DNA from: an uncultured Chryseobacterium sp.
GTDB taxonomy: Bacteria; Bacteroidota; Bacteroidia; Flavobacteriales; Weeksellaceae
Reading direction: 5' to 3'
Length of the DNA stretch: 64,000 nucleotides
Assembly: GCA_913778085.1 (NCBI GenBank)
Contig: CAJYXJ010000014.1
Span: 202,917-266,916, forward strand
Below are positions 1-9,774 of the stretch, piece by piece. The notes below the pieces were generated by a model. That model saw only the letters and a program-made list of their open reading frames with translations, was not told where the DNA came from and made no database searches. Every line of letters begins with the position of its first letter. Position 1 is the stretch's first letter. A program made the translations under genes and the position numbers.

Positions 1-148
1 TCCACCATATCGTATTATTTTTCATATCATTAAAATTTAATTGTTTTAAAAGTCCGAATAAACTAACTCCTCCCAAGGCGAACTGAAAAAAAGTAGGCGG
101 CGGGCAACCAAACATTAACATAGATACTTCTTTTAGAACTACTGACAT
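1..148 (-). CDS. Possible partial small ORF running off the left edge
   Basis: Reading leftward from an ATG at 146-148, the minus strand stays open for 49 codons to the window edge. The product is hydrophobic in its middle (a Gly/Phe/Leu-rich stretch after a CPPP motif) and then turns polar. It starts about 80 bases after the stop of the methylase gene and points the same way, so it could be a fourth gene of that operon. I do not recognise the family, and chance openness in AT-rich DNA is possible. Confidence 0.25.
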   Translation of the reverse strand, partial: MSVVLKEVSMLMFGCPPPTFFQFALGGVSLFGLLKQLNFNDMKNNTIWW

Positions 149-229
149 CCATTTTAAAGGACTAATATAGTTCTTTTATATTATAAAACTACTAATCTAA
201 ATAACACTTTATTATGCTCTACAGACATA

Positions 230-1873
230 CTATTTTCTATTAGTTCTTCTGCTTGCCATTTTTTTCCATATACTCCTTAAAGTTTTTAATTCATCCTCTT
301 CAAAACCGTGATATCTTATTAAAAGTTCTTCATCTACCATATTGAGAGCATCATCTATTTTTCGTTCGCGGATTAAGGAATCTAGTTTTAAAAAATCAAT
401 ATTTATATCTCCAACTATAGGAATTTTTATTTCCTGAATCTCTGTGGGTTCAAATGTCAGAACGCCTCCACCATAACTTCTTCCAGTAATTTCTGAAAAG
501 GCAAATGTAAGTGAATTCAAAAATGATGCAGTCACAATATTACTGTCTATATTTTCCTTAAACTTTACTCGGTGTATTGTATCTGTTGAAGAAGCTCCTG
601 TTCTATTCATAATAATCTTCGGATAGTCTCCAACTTGTCGTAACGCAAATGCATCCGGAACCCAAAGTGAAGGAGTAATATACCATCGTTTCCTTATCCT
701 AGTTTTATATCCAGTATGAAAACCCTGTTCTTCACCATATTTTATATACTCCTGACACACTTTTGGAAGCACTTCGAAATCCTCATTAGGAGGCATGAAT
801 AGATATATTGAATTTTGTGCTTCCGAATTAAATAAAAAGTCATCTTCTGAAAATGTTATTCCTTTAAGCTGATTAGATCTGCTAACAACTGGAATAGTAA
901 ATTCTTTTAGTCGCCACTCATTTACCTGTTTTTCATTCAACATGAAAAATTCATTCCTTCCAGTAACTAAACCAACTTCGACTTTCATTATATCACTACA
1001 AGAAATAATTCTTTTGTCGTTTTTTAATCGCTTTAATAAATTGATTTCATCCTCATTAAGGAAATATTTAGTCCATTTTTCAGTACTATGATCTACCGGT
1101 TTAACCTTAGAGCCATTTATTTCTTCAAAATTCAAGCTATCTAAGTCCTTTATATTCTCACATTCGATTACTCTTATTCCTTTTCCATGATCTACTTTTT
1201 TTTCACATAAAAGCAGAACAACTTCTTGCTGAATATCTTGAAATACTAATTTTTTAAATGTTACAATTGTTATTCTTTGAAAAAACTTTGAAAGAAACAC
1301 TCTAGTTTCAGCTGCATACTTAACCTGAAATAATTCAGCAGGAATCACCATGGCCATCTTACCATTTTCTTTTAACAGTGAAGCTGATACAACGAGAAAA
1401 GGCACCCAAATATTTGTTAGTTTGTTTGGATTTAATCCTAAGTCTTGCATCATTTCAATAGCAAGCGCCCTATGTTCTTCAGGAAAGTTCTGATATCTTA
1501 TAAAGGGTGGATTGCCAATAACAACATCATATTTTTTGGAATTACTATTTTTTATATAACAGAAAAAATCACTATTTACAATTGTATCTGAGTTTAAACC
1601 TAATTTTGCAGCCCGCTGCTTTGCCTTCATAGATTCGTTCTCAATTAGTTCAATACCTTTAATTCTTCCTTTGAGGCTTTCGCCTTCAATACCTAATTCC
1701 TTGAAACGGAGAATAGCGGATTCTACAAAATTACCATCACCGCAACTTGGCTCCAATATACTTTTTGTATCGACATTTATACTCCAGCGACACAAAAATT
1801 CAGCAATGGCTTTTGGAGTATAATATCCCCCTCTTAACTTCTGATCGATTATATTTTCTTTAACTTCTTGCAT
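230..1873 (-). CDS. Eco57I-type N6-adenine DNA methyltransferase
   Basis: A class I SAM-dependent DNA methylase of 547 residues, expected to methylate adenine in the recognition site of the neighbouring restriction enzyme. The N-terminus has the GGYYTP motif X typical of Eco57I and TaqI-like enzymes (residues 15-20), motif I EPSCGDG at 41-47, and the catalytic motif IV as NPPF near residue 120. The remaining C-terminal half resembles a TaqI-like target-recognition region with no nuclease motif that I can see, so this is a methylase only. Its ATG shares one base with the stop of the upstream Type IIG gene (TAATG), which points to translational coupling. It is the last clear gene of a minus-strand operon. 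That it protects the same site as its neighbour is inference. Confidence 0.85.
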   Translation of the reverse strand: MQEVKENIIDQKLRGGYYTPKAIAEFLCRWSINVDTKSILEPSCGDGNFVESAILRFKELGIEGESLKGRIKGIELIENESMKAKQRAAKLGLNSDTIVNSDFFCYIKNSNSKKYDVVIGNPPFIRYQNFPEEHRALAIEMMQDLGLNPNKLTNIWVPFLVVSASLLKENGKMAMVIPAELFQVKYAAETRVFLSKFFQRITIVTFKKLVFQDIQQEVVLLLCEKKVDHGKGIRVIECENIKDLDSLNFEEINGSKVKPVDHSTEKWTKYFLNEDEINLLKRLKNDKRIISCSDIMKVEVGLVTGRNEFFMLNEKQVNEWRLKEFTIPVVSRSNQLKGITFSEDDFLFNSEAQNSIYLFMPPNEDFEVLPKVCQEYIKYGEEQGFHTGYKTRIRKRWYITPSLWVPDAFALRQVGDYPKIIMNRTGASSTDTIHRVKFKENIDSNIVTASFLNSLTFAFSEITGRSYGGGVLTFEPTEIQEIKIPIVGDINIDFLKLDSLIRERKIDDALNMVDEELLIRYHGFEEDELKTLRSIWKKMASRRTNRK

Positions 1874-4800
1874 TAATCTTCTATTGATAGTTCAGTTTTA
1901 AACATTTCATCATTGATAACAACATTATAATCATCATCACTTATTTGGTACAGTGCATTAACTGCATTTATAAGATACTTCTGAAGAGTATCTATTTTTC
2001 TTTTTAAAATTGTTCTTATAGGTCCATAGGAACCATTTAAATATTCTTTTTTTGTAGTTAATAATTCATCTACAGTTTTTATAATCAAATTATATAGATC
2101 GACGTCAACTTTTTCTTTCCAATCTATCACTCGTATAGGGATATTTTCAATAAATTGTTTACCATGGGAGTAATAAGCGCCTCTAAATTCACTTGCTCCG
2201 GATTTTACCATATTTTCAAAAAGTGGATGAGATAATATGGCCAAGAAGTAATTTAAGGAGTAATGAGATCTATTTAGTAAAGCATAATATGGCCCATTCC
2301 CTCCACCAGTAAATTGTATATCATTTTGATCCAATGCATAGGGAGCTGATGTTGCTAAAACTGACCATATCAGTTTAGGAGTATTATGAAATCGCGTAAG
2401 ACTTTGAGAGCGACCAAATTGAAACCATTTAACCTTACTTTCATCACCTTTTTTTGCTGCGAATTCATAATGGTCACTAATACTTTTATTATCAACTTTT
2501 CGCTGTAATAATTTTTCTTTGTGGAATAATAAATATTCATAAGTTAACGGAAATTGATTCTTTAACTTTTCTTCAGTAAAAAGTGTTGCTTTTCCATTAG
2601 TAATTTCATATGGAAAAATAATCTGGGCATTTGGAGCAATTGAATCGAATGCACTAAATGATAATTTGTAAATTGCTGGCAAACATATATCTTTTTCCAC
2701 TTCCCATATTTTTCCGTTTTTTGAAAAAATATAGGAACTACTATTTGATTGGTTTGGTTCAAATATATAAACCTTATCATCGCTCGTCTGTAATCCTACA
2801 CTGATTTCTGCAATTTGCTTTAAAGAAATTGTATTTCCTCTACTTATTCCATCAAATATTTCTTTTGTTTTAGGTGCTAGAAATATCCAAGGATCTGAAT
2901 TGTAATCAGTTGTGTTATATTCTATAAATTCCTGGTTAGCTTCAAGTTCTTGGGATGATATTTTTTTTATGCGGTTGAAAGTAAAAGTGTTTTTTTTATT
3001 TTTTTGGAGAATTAGAATTGCTGTATATGTTGAGCGTTCAGGAAATACCTGAATAATACCAAAATGTATAATTTTTGATAATTGACTATTTGTTGTAATG
3101 TAATCTCTTAATGCCTGACCACCCTTTATAATGAAAAACTTATGAGGAATTATATATCCTAAGAGCCCATTAGGATTTAATAGACCTATTGCCCTTTGAA
3201 TAAATACATAATACTTATCAATCGCATCTTTTGAAGCTACAGCATATCCAGAAATAGCCGATTGATAATATTTAACTTCTTCCGGCGCATATTTTACGAG
3301 GTTTTGAATACGTACATATGGTGGATTACCAATTATAGCATCAAACCCTTTTGTTTTTGTCAAAAATCGAAATTCTGTTTCCCACTCAAAAGGTTTTAAA
3401 TTAAACAAAAGTTTATTATTTAATATTGCTTCTGGTAAAAATTCGAAAAACTTATTATCCACCAACGAATTCCCACATTTGATGTTACCTTTTAGATTAG
3501 GTAAGACCTTTTCGGAATTATGGCTAATGAAACTTTCAACAGAAGCGGAATTCTCTCCCTCTAAAAGTTTTAGTAATAGGCTAAATTCTGATACTTCAAC
3601 CGCATAAGGATTAATATCGACTCCAAATAGGTTTTGTTCTAAAATGTGTCTTTTTGTTTTTAATGTAAGACTGATATTAAATTCATTTACATTTTGTACT
3701 AACTGCCTATCCAGAATCTTTTCCTGAATGATTTGCTGTAGAATTCTTTCTGACAAAAAATCATACGCAGATAGCAAAAAAGTCCCAGAACCACAACATA
3801 TATCCGCAACTTTAATTTTAGTCAACTCATCGTAACTTTTTTTAAATGTCAATGGAAAAAGAGTATCTTTTACAATTTGATCAACAATAATTTTAGGCGT
3901 TGGTACAACACCTTTTGATGCTGAAACTTCGGGTTCTTCTAAAATTACTAGCTGTTGTTCATCAGTAAGTACAATACGGCTTCCTAAAAAGCGTTCATAA
4001 ATCTGGCTTAAAATAGATGGATCAACAACAGAAAAATCATACGGACTAAGCGGATAATATAATTCGCTGAATATTTCAATTAACACTTCAGAATCTAAAT
4101 CAATACGAAGTGTTAAATTGTCATCAATGAAGTCAAACAAGCCAGAATTAAATTTTTTGTCTGATTTGCTAAACAACTGCTTTAATTCCGAATAACTTTT
4201 GATATTTCTTAATGTCTCGAATTTCTCTATACTTCTATCTTCACAAATTCGGAGAAATATAATTCTATTAAGTAACCTCTGAATTAAGAAATTTATGTCC
4301 TCAATATTTAGGTGAGAATTAGCACTAATAGCAGATTCTGCTAAACGTTTTCGCCATTTTTCAATTTGTTTAAGAAAGTAATCATCAAAAGTTTGACCTT
4401 TTCTTTCATACACTGAATATAGATCATCTAACAATCCCGAATTAGCAGAATCATAAGACATTAGTTGCGCTAATTCTTCAAAAGCATTTTCATATTCGTC
4501 ATGATTGAAAATTTTAATACGTGCTACTGACTCATTATCTAAATTATCTGGTTTAAACCGACAGTCATAGATTATGATATTTTCAAAATTAGTTAGTACT
4601 GAAATACCGAGATTAGCGTTCCAACCATACCTTCTTGTCTGAAATGCTGATTTAGCTGATTTTAATATATTGACGGAAGGTTTCTTTACTTCAACGAATA
4701 GTTTTCTTGTACCATTAATACGCAAAGTATAGTCTGGGCTTTTCTTAGTATTCTCATCTTCAATTTCAATATATTCTTCTTGAATTACATCTCTCAAAAA

Positions 4801-4956
4801 ATGTGTTTTACCCTTCTCATTATCAACATCCCATCCCAGACATTTAAGTAAAGGATCGATAAAGTCATTACGCAATTGAGTTTCATTATAAATTGGCTCA
4901 AGATAACTAGCTCTTTCTGCGCTATATTTTTGTACAAGTTCAGAAATGTTCATCAT
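1873..4956 (-). CDS. Type IIG restriction-modification enzyme (fused nuclease and N6-methylase)
   Basis: A 1027-residue single-chain restriction and modification enzyme. The N-terminus carries a PD-(D/E)xK nuclease signature: D75 in SPDYTL and E89-x-K91 in FVEVKKP, the arrangement of HsdR-N-like domains. The centre has a methylase with motif I DICCGSGTF near residue 387 and motif IV NPPY near 548. The last 300 residues fit a TaqI-like specificity domain. Length suits Type IIG enzymes such as Eco57I (about 1000 residues). Its ATG overlaps the stop of the HTH regulator gene by 4 bases (ATGA), and its stop overlaps the next methylase start, so the three genes are one coupled unit. A second ATG directly follows the first and could be used. 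The recognition site cannot be read from sequence. Confidence 0.87.
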   Translation of the reverse strand: MMNISELVQKYSAERASYLEPIYNETQLRNDFIDPLLKCLGWDVDNEKGKTHFLRDVIQEEYIEIEDENTKKSPDYTLRINGTRKLFVEVKKPSVNILKSAKSAFQTRRYGWNANLGISVLTNFENIIIYDCRFKPDNLDNESVARIKIFNHDEYENAFEELAQLMSYDSANSGLLDDLYSVYERKGQTFDDYFLKQIEKWRKRLAESAISANSHLNIEDINFLIQRLLNRIIFLRICEDRSIEKFETLRNIKSYSELKQLFSKSDKKFNSGLFDFIDDNLTLRIDLDSEVLIEIFSELYYPLSPYDFSVVDPSILSQIYERFLGSRIVLTDEQQLVILEEPEVSASKGVVPTPKIIVDQIVKDTLFPLTFKKSYDELTKIKVADICCGSGTFLLSAYDFLSERILQQIIQEKILDRQLVQNVNEFNISLTLKTKRHILEQNLFGVDINPYAVEVSEFSLLLKLLEGENSASVESFISHNSEKVLPNLKGNIKCGNSLVDNKFFEFLPEAILNNKLLFNLKPFEWETEFRFLTKTKGFDAIIGNPPYVRIQNLVKYAPEEVKYYQSAISGYAVASKDAIDKYYVFIQRAIGLLNPNGLLGYIIPHKFFIIKGGQALRDYITTNSQLSKIIHFGIIQVFPERSTYTAILILQKNKKNTFTFNRIKKISSQELEANQEFIEYNTTDYNSDPWIFLAPKTKEIFDGISRGNTISLKQIAEISVGLQTSDDKVYIFEPNQSNSSSYIFSKNGKIWEVEKDICLPAIYKLSFSAFDSIAPNAQIIFPYEITNGKATLFTEEKLKNQFPLTYEYLLFHKEKLLQRKVDNKSISDHYEFAAKKGDESKVKWFQFGRSQSLTRFHNTPKLIWSVLATSAPYALDQNDIQFTGGGNGPYYALLNRSHYSLNYFLAILSHPLFENMVKSGASEFRGAYYSHGKQFIENIPIRVIDWKEKVDVDLYNLIIKTVDELLTTKKEYLNGSYGPIRTILKRKIDTLQKYLINAVNALYQISDDDYNVVINDEMFKTELSIED

Positions 4957-5294
4957 ATATCAAAATCAATTTTTGCCTGACGTGCACTTTTTGCTTTTAA
5001 AAATTTAATTTTTTCTTCCGCTAATTTGATTATTTCATTTGGATTATTCTCCTGGAACAAATCATAAGCAACTTTATCACTCAATAAGATAATTCCAAGT
5101 TCATCTTGATCTTCATGGAATAAATTAGCTAATGGATTAAGCATATCTTTATTTGCTGAACGCTCACCACGTTCTATCTTGCTAAGTGTTGACGGATCAA
5201 TATCAAGCGCAGCAGCAACTTTTCTTAGTGGTAGTCCACTATCTTCTCTTAACTTTCGAATATGCTCTCCAAAAGATTCTTTATTGATGGTCAT
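4953..5294 (-). CDS. XRE-family HTH regulator of the restriction operon (C-protein-like)
   Basis: A 113-residue DNA-binding protein with a Cro/C1-type helix-turn-helix in the first 65 residues (LRKVAAALDIDPSTLSKIE lies in the HTH core), followed by a short helical tail rich in Lys and Glu. It is the first gene of the restriction operon and overlaps the start of the Type IIG gene by 4 bases. In restriction systems such a protein usually delays nuclease production until the DNA is methylated. A palindrome at 5320-5342 overlaps the probable promoter, which fits autoregulation. At 113 residues it is longer than classical C proteins (about 80). The control role is inferred from position. Confidence 0.82.
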   Translation of the reverse strand: MTINKESFGEHIRKLREDSGLPLRKVAAALDIDPSTLSKIERGERSANKDMLNPLANLFHEDQDELGIILLSDKVAYDLFQENNPNEIIKLAEEKIKFLKAKSARQAKIDFDI

Positions 5295-5641
5295 TTTACT
5301 AAATTTTCTTGATTTTTAATTTTGGACAATTTATGTCAAAAAAATAAATTTTGCAATAGAAATTTTGATCTTCCTAAAAAAGATTTTCTAATATTTATAA
5401 TTTGAATATTCTAATTTTACTATTATAAAAATTAAGTGACTGAAAAAATGATTACAGACTATTATTAAGAACTTAAAAGGTCTGTCTCATAACTTATGAA
5501 AACAGATTTTTCTTGTGCTTTTTGTTGGTCTCGTCGCAGAGAATGATATATACAGTCGATTCTTAACCTCTTATTTAGTTATAAAACTGACTGATTTTCT
5601 GAAATGTGTTTATAATTTTCATTCTCTACAGCTATGATTCT
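5295..5641. other. Non-coding gap with possible insertion-element remnant
   Basis: Apart from the operon promoter, this stretch holds no convincing gene. The sequence GGTCTGTCTCATAACTTATG near 5480 resembles the termini of flavobacterial insertion sequences, but I find no matching inverted partner or transposase, so this is only a hint. Confidence 0.25.
5320..5356 (-). promoter_or_regulatory. Promoter with overlapping palindromic operator for the restriction operon
   Basis: On the minus strand TTG (5354-5356) is followed after 20 bases by TAAATTGT (from 5333 downward), close to the Bacteroidota -33/-7 consensus. The -7 element lies inside a near-perfect inverted repeat, TTTTGGACA (5320-5328), ATTTA, TGTCAAAAA (5334-5342), with one mismatch. 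A repressor dimer bound here would block RNA polymerase. The regulator start codon lies about 26 bases downstream. Confidence 0.5.
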
Positions 5642-5836
5642 TTAGGATCTCCGCAAATGGTGACATTTATGATGTGAAAATCGTTCTAGATCCCTAGATA
5701 TAATCTGCAGGAACTGATCATCAAAATATGTTGCCAGCTTGTCTTTCTTCAGTAACTTTCCCGAGAACTAATGATAATCCTTGTTGCGGGCATACTCTAA
5801 AATATCTTTGAAGCAAAACTTTCCGGGTCTATTATC
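5642..5836 (-). pseudogene. Decayed 3' end of an unidentified coding sequence
   Basis: The minus strand reads as a protein-like C-terminus of about 65 codons with one internal TAG stop (5768-5770) and a natural stop at 5642-5644. The translation has the amphipathic composition of a real protein (FCFKDILEYARNKDYH, then after the stop FSGKLLKKDKLATYFDDQF). No start is left and nothing upstream continues it. It lies in the 600-base gap between the restriction operon and the Gabija-like genes and is probably a remnant of a gene displaced during island assembly. I do not recognise the family. Confidence 0.4.
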
Positions 5837-5897
5837 TGATTATTTTTATCCTAATTAATTTTTATAAGATAATTATTTTGTCTTAATTTATTTTATG

Positions 5898-7979
5898 CTA
5901 TTCATCAAGTGGTACAATCGTCCAGCCAGCATTTTTAAATTTTTCAATATCGTTGCGGACATTATCTCTTCTTATTGCAAAACACAGAAGATCTGTTGGT
6001 CGCGAAAAGCCTACATACATCATTTTTAACGTCTCATTGGATCTAACCTTATTTAAATGAGAAAAATTTTGTTCTTGAAAGAATAAAGGATTACATCCTA
6101 CAAAATCGGCTTTATTTTTTTTACCTTTAATGAATACAGTCAACTTAGCAAGCTCTGATGTGTGGTAATCTGTCTCAACATACATTGTTGCACAATGTGT
6201 CTGTCCTTTTGCTGAATGAACAGATCCTAACTTAACAATAATACCTTTATCTTCAATTTGTTCAGGTTGTAATATTTCAGCAAAGTTGAAATTATATTCC
6301 CGGTTAATAAAACCTTCTGAATTCTGAATTTTAAAGTCCTCAATCAAATCGGTCAGCTGATTTCTAATATAATTCACATAGTCATCAAATACCATCTGAT
6401 AATTCTCTTCGACAATAATTGAATAACACCAGTTAAACAGTCGACCCTTAAATATATCATAGTATGCATCCCCTTTACTCTTAACTAAATCAACAAAAAT
6501 AGATTTACTGTACTTTTTAGAAGAACTCCCAGGAATATTAACCCCTTCAATTCGTAAAATTCTGATGATTCCATTTAAAAGAGATTTCCGAACAGCTTCA
6601 AAAGTTGATTTTCTGCGGTCAAATAAAAATAAATATTTCCTTAAACAGTCAAAATCCTCTCTTTTTTGCTTTATTTCTCTAGAATATTCTGGAAAAAGTT
6701 TTCTTAAATGCCATTTTTCAGAACCCTCTTCTTTGTCTGTTGTCCAAGCAATGATATGAAAACCTTTTTCGATATTAGTACTATTTTCGTTAAGACCAAA
6801 ATGTTTAATTAGTTCAATATACCTCTCTTTAAGCATCTTAGCGTGAGTTTCATCCTTAAAAATTAAAAGATGGGGTGGAATTGATTCTCGATTAGAAATA
6901 CCAACAACTCGATATTCACTGCTTCGGCTCAATGCGAAACCATCAACTAGCTCACCAATTATTGGTGTTAACCGATGCGAATTATTTAAACTAAGATCTG
7001 CTTGAAATCTTTCAGGGTCAATCTGATTTCGAGTCCTCCAGACATTTTCACTATGCAACGATGAACTTGAATAAATTGCCTGATTCTGATCCCCGATTCT
7101 TTGAATAATTGTAGTAGAACCTTCAGTAAAGAAAATACTTTCAATCAGCTGTACCTGATCAAAATCAAGATCCTGCATTTCATCAATAAAGACATATCTG
7201 AACCGGTTTTGTAAAATTTCTTTAAAATCATTTGCACAGGGAAGATTTAAGTAACTTTTTGAGATATCAAAGCTATCTTTGAACGAAAGTATACCTTGAG
7301 AGAGAAGATTTAACTTCCACCTTTCCAATTCAAGATAATATTCTCTATTTACACCAGTATATGTCAATTTAGAAGTATTACCAATTTTAACTTTTCTTCC
7401 TTCAAGATCATATGAGCAATTTTTCAGAAACTCTAATATATTTCTTTCCTTTTCATTAGATGAACCTTCAAAATCTCTGTTAACCAAACCAAAAAGTTTA
7501 TTTTTTAAATTAGCTGGATTCTGTCCCTTTTCAGAGTATTGAAGGCTTTTAAAAAATCTCTCAACTTCATATAAGTACATCTGATCGTCATTCTTATGAA
7601 TATAACTACCATATAGGTCAAAACAAGCTTGATTGGCGACAAATTTATTTGTAAAACTCTGAATGGTTCCGACAAAATTTGGATATACAAAAAGCTGCGG
7701 GCACAGAGGTTTTAATACTTTTTCAATCTCCTCGATGGCATGATTTGTATGACAGAGAATTAGTACTGCCCGATTCGTGTCCAAGGGCATTTGTTTAGCC
7801 ATACAATACAATTTTGCCAGTAAGGCAGTAGTCTTTCCACTCCCAGGTACTGCCAATAAGTCAACTGTATTCATGTTGGCAATAAATGCTCTTCTTTCAG
7901 AGTCGAAAACTTCTCCACCTATCAAAATTTCTTCGGCAGCTCTGAGATGTAACGGATCAATTCTCATAATCATGTACAT
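5898..7979 (-). CDS. UvrD/PcrA-like superfamily 1 helicase, GajB-like
   Basis: A 693-residue SF1A helicase. The Walker A is VPGSGKTT (residues 44-51), motif II is VFIDEMQDLD near 267 (the DExQD form of UvrD/Rep), motif III/IV follow around RIGDQNQAIYSS near 295, and a late SVHSAKGQTH segment near 585 matches motif V. The gene lies just downstream of and overlaps (23 bases) an OLD-family nuclease gene. This pairing, OLD nuclease plus UvrD-like helicase, defines the Gabija anti-phage system, in which the helicase partners with the nuclease to sense and cut phage DNA. It is longer than the reference GajB (about 494 residues), mainly through the central and 2B-like regions. Starts at residues 3 or 5 are equally possible and would shorten the overlap. 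Confidence 0.82.
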   Translation of the reverse strand: MYMIMRIDPLHLRAAEEILIGGEVFDSERRAFIANMNTVDLLAVPGSGKTTALLAKLYCMAKQMPLDTNRAVLILCHTNHAIEEIEKVLKPLCPQLFVYPNFVGTIQSFTNKFVANQACFDLYGSYIHKNDDQMYLYEVERFFKSLQYSEKGQNPANLKNKLFGLVNRDFEGSSNEKERNILEFLKNCSYDLEGRKVKIGNTSKLTYTGVNREYYLELERWKLNLLSQGILSFKDSFDISKSYLNLPCANDFKEILQNRFRYVFIDEMQDLDFDQVQLIESIFFTEGSTTIIQRIGDQNQAIYSSSSLHSENVWRTRNQIDPERFQADLSLNNSHRLTPIIGELVDGFALSRSSEYRVVGISNRESIPPHLLIFKDETHAKMLKERYIELIKHFGLNENSTNIEKGFHIIAWTTDKEEGSEKWHLRKLFPEYSREIKQKREDFDCLRKYLFLFDRRKSTFEAVRKSLLNGIIRILRIEGVNIPGSSSKKYSKSIFVDLVKSKGDAYYDIFKGRLFNWCYSIIVEENYQMVFDDYVNYIRNQLTDLIEDFKIQNSEGFINREYNFNFAEILQPEQIEDKGIIVKLGSVHSAKGQTHCATMYVETDYHTSELAKLTVFIKGKKNKADFVGCNPLFFQEQNFSHLNKVRSNETLKMMYVGFSRPTDLLCFAIRRDNVRNDIEKFKNAGWTIVPLDE

Positions 7980-9774
7980 ACTTAATAGCGTTCACCAAAT
8001 AAGAAAGAAATGGATCTTCATTTATCTGATTCGCCGTTATTGTATTATTCTCGGACAACAGTTCAGCAAAGACATTCATAACCGCGACCTTATCTATGGG
8101 GGATGTTCCTGATTTCTTTGACAGTTTTTTAATAAACTTTGCTTCAAATGAAGCTTTAAAAGTACCATTAACCTTTTGGAACTCTTCTGTTTTACTATGT
8201 ACTTGTAATATTGCTTCCTTAAATATGTTAGATAAACAAGATCGATACAGACACCATTCCAGTGTCCATTGTATTGCAATATTTAATTTTACATCTGTAG
8301 ACTTGAGTTCGCGTTTTAAAATATTAATATTACATAGCTTATTTTTAAATGTTTTATCTTCTCTAAAAAAAGATATAAACCGGCCAAACTCATCAGGTCT
8401 ATTATCTAGATCCGTGATAATTGCAATTGGGACATTCATTCTACGACTATCTGCTCGCAAAAATATTTTTGCAAAATGCAGGTATGCTGTTGAAGCCACG
8501 TTGATAACAGAAATTTCTTTTTTAGCTAGATCCATTCCTAACTTACCAGCCAACGTAGGAAGAAGTATTTCTTCAGACCAACCCTCAACTATTATATTTC
8601 CCTTTGAAAAGAAAAGGTTACTCTTGGTAACATCCAGGAAACGCTCCAGATATTTATAGTCCTTTCGCTCCAGTTTAGTATTTCCTTCACCTAGCGGAAA
8701 CACATCATTACCCTTGCAAATGATAATTTCTTTTAAATCTGCCTGTGATGTAATATTTGAGCTATGACTGGTAAGGATATATTGAATTTCTACTTCCTTT
8801 TTCAATCGATTTATGATCTTTAGCTGTGCCTGTGGATGAAGATGTGCTTCAAGTTCTTCGATCATGCATAGCTTTAAACCATTCCAATCAGATTTCCGCA
8901 GATGGAGTAATTCTGCAGCCATAAACAGCCGATTCATTGTACCCAAGCCTAAATTTTTTGCTCCAATTACCCCTAGAGACATTTTCTCAAGGATATTGGT
9001 AATCTTAGTAGGTCCAAAATCAAATACAGATTCTGAGCTTTCATTTATAAAAGAGCCGATAAAGTCATCTACAACCTTCTTTATATTAGTATGATATCCC
9101 TGATCTTCATCTTTAAATTTAACCCGGATTTGCTCACTTGTATCTTCAAATAGCTCCTCAAATTCATGAAGTCCATTTTCTTTTTTCAGTTTAAATTCCT
9201 TATGCTCCTTTAAAATCTGCGACAATCTTGAATTTTTTTTAGCAGCAAGTTCATTATCAGCATCCCGTAAAGCCTTAAGGTAAGTACATTTGAGATATTC
9301 TTTAGCTTCTGCTGTCAACGTATTTCCGACACCATCCATGCCTGCCTTGATGTCGGAAGGGATTATCCGACCATTCAAGTATTGAACCTGATAGATCAGA
9401 TGCAACTTCGGCCTACGAAATATCTCTTCCCTTCCACCGACGTGCATAACCTCATTTTGCATTCCGCACCATTCTGTAAAATTAGCTGCTTCCACATTGG
9501 TAATTCCGGAAAACTCAAGTTCAATTCTTAAAATGGGTGAAATTTCATTGCCATTACTGAAAAAATCGCTTTCCTCGACTTTAATCCATTCATATGCATG
9601 AGTTTTTAAAACAATCTTAATGGCATCGATGATAGCAGATTTTCCTGAATCATTTTCTCCAATAAGAATATTCATTCCTTTATTAAAAGGTACTGTCAAA
9701 TTTGGTAAATTAAGGTCAAAATTTGGACTTCCGTACTTTCTGAAATTCCAAAGTTTCAAAGAAGATATATACAT
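7957..9774 (-). CDS. OLD-family ATPase/TOPRIM endonuclease, GajA-like
   Basis: A 605-residue class 2 OLD protein. It begins with an SMC-like ATPase: Walker A GENDSGKS at residues 39-46, the ABC-type signature region around NLGLGTMNRL, and Walker B CMIEELEAHLHP. The C-terminal half has a TOPRIM domain with the glutamate in IIVEGWSEE (about residue 390) and the aspartates in IITDLDNRPDE (about 455). These are the nucleotide-sensing and metal-dependent nicking parts of GajA, whose usual length is about 578 residues. It is the first gene of a two-gene operon with the helicase. A lone OLD nuclease would be the alternative, but the overlapping helicase favours Gabija. The target of cleavage is not visible. 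Confidence 0.85.
   Translation of the reverse strand: MYISSLKLWNFRKYGSPNFDLNLPNLTVPFNKGMNILIGENDSGKSAIIDAIKIVLKTHAYEWIKVEESDFFSNGNEISPILRIELEFSGITNVEAANFTEWCGMQNEVMHVGGREEIFRRPKLHLIYQVQYLNGRIIPSDIKAGMDGVGNTLTAEAKEYLKCTYLKALRDADNELAAKKNSRLSQILKEHKEFKLKKENGLHEFEELFEDTSEQIRVKFKDEDQGYHTNIKKVVDDFIGSFINESSESVFDFGPTKITNILEKMSLGVIGAKNLGLGTMNRLFMAAELLHLRKSDWNGLKLCMIEELEAHLHPQAQLKIINRLKKEVEIQYILTSHSSNITSQADLKEIIICKGNDVFPLGEGNTKLERKDYKYLERFLDVTKSNLFFSKGNIIVEGWSEEILLPTLAGKLGMDLAKKEISVINVASTAYLHFAKIFLRADSRRMNVPIAIITDLDNRPDEFGRFISFFREDKTFKNKLCNINILKRELKSTDVKLNIAIQWTLEWCLYRSCLSNIFKEAILQVHSKTEEFQKVNGTFKASFEAKFIKKLSKKSGTSPIDKVAVMNVFAELLSENNTITANQINEDPFLSYLVNAIKYVHDYEN

Noticed and set aside
7777-8659. Plus-strand ORFs of 111 and 187 codons opposite the Gabija-like genes
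   Set aside because: Shadow frames over the helicase and OLD nuclease, which show full catalytic motifs on the minus strand.
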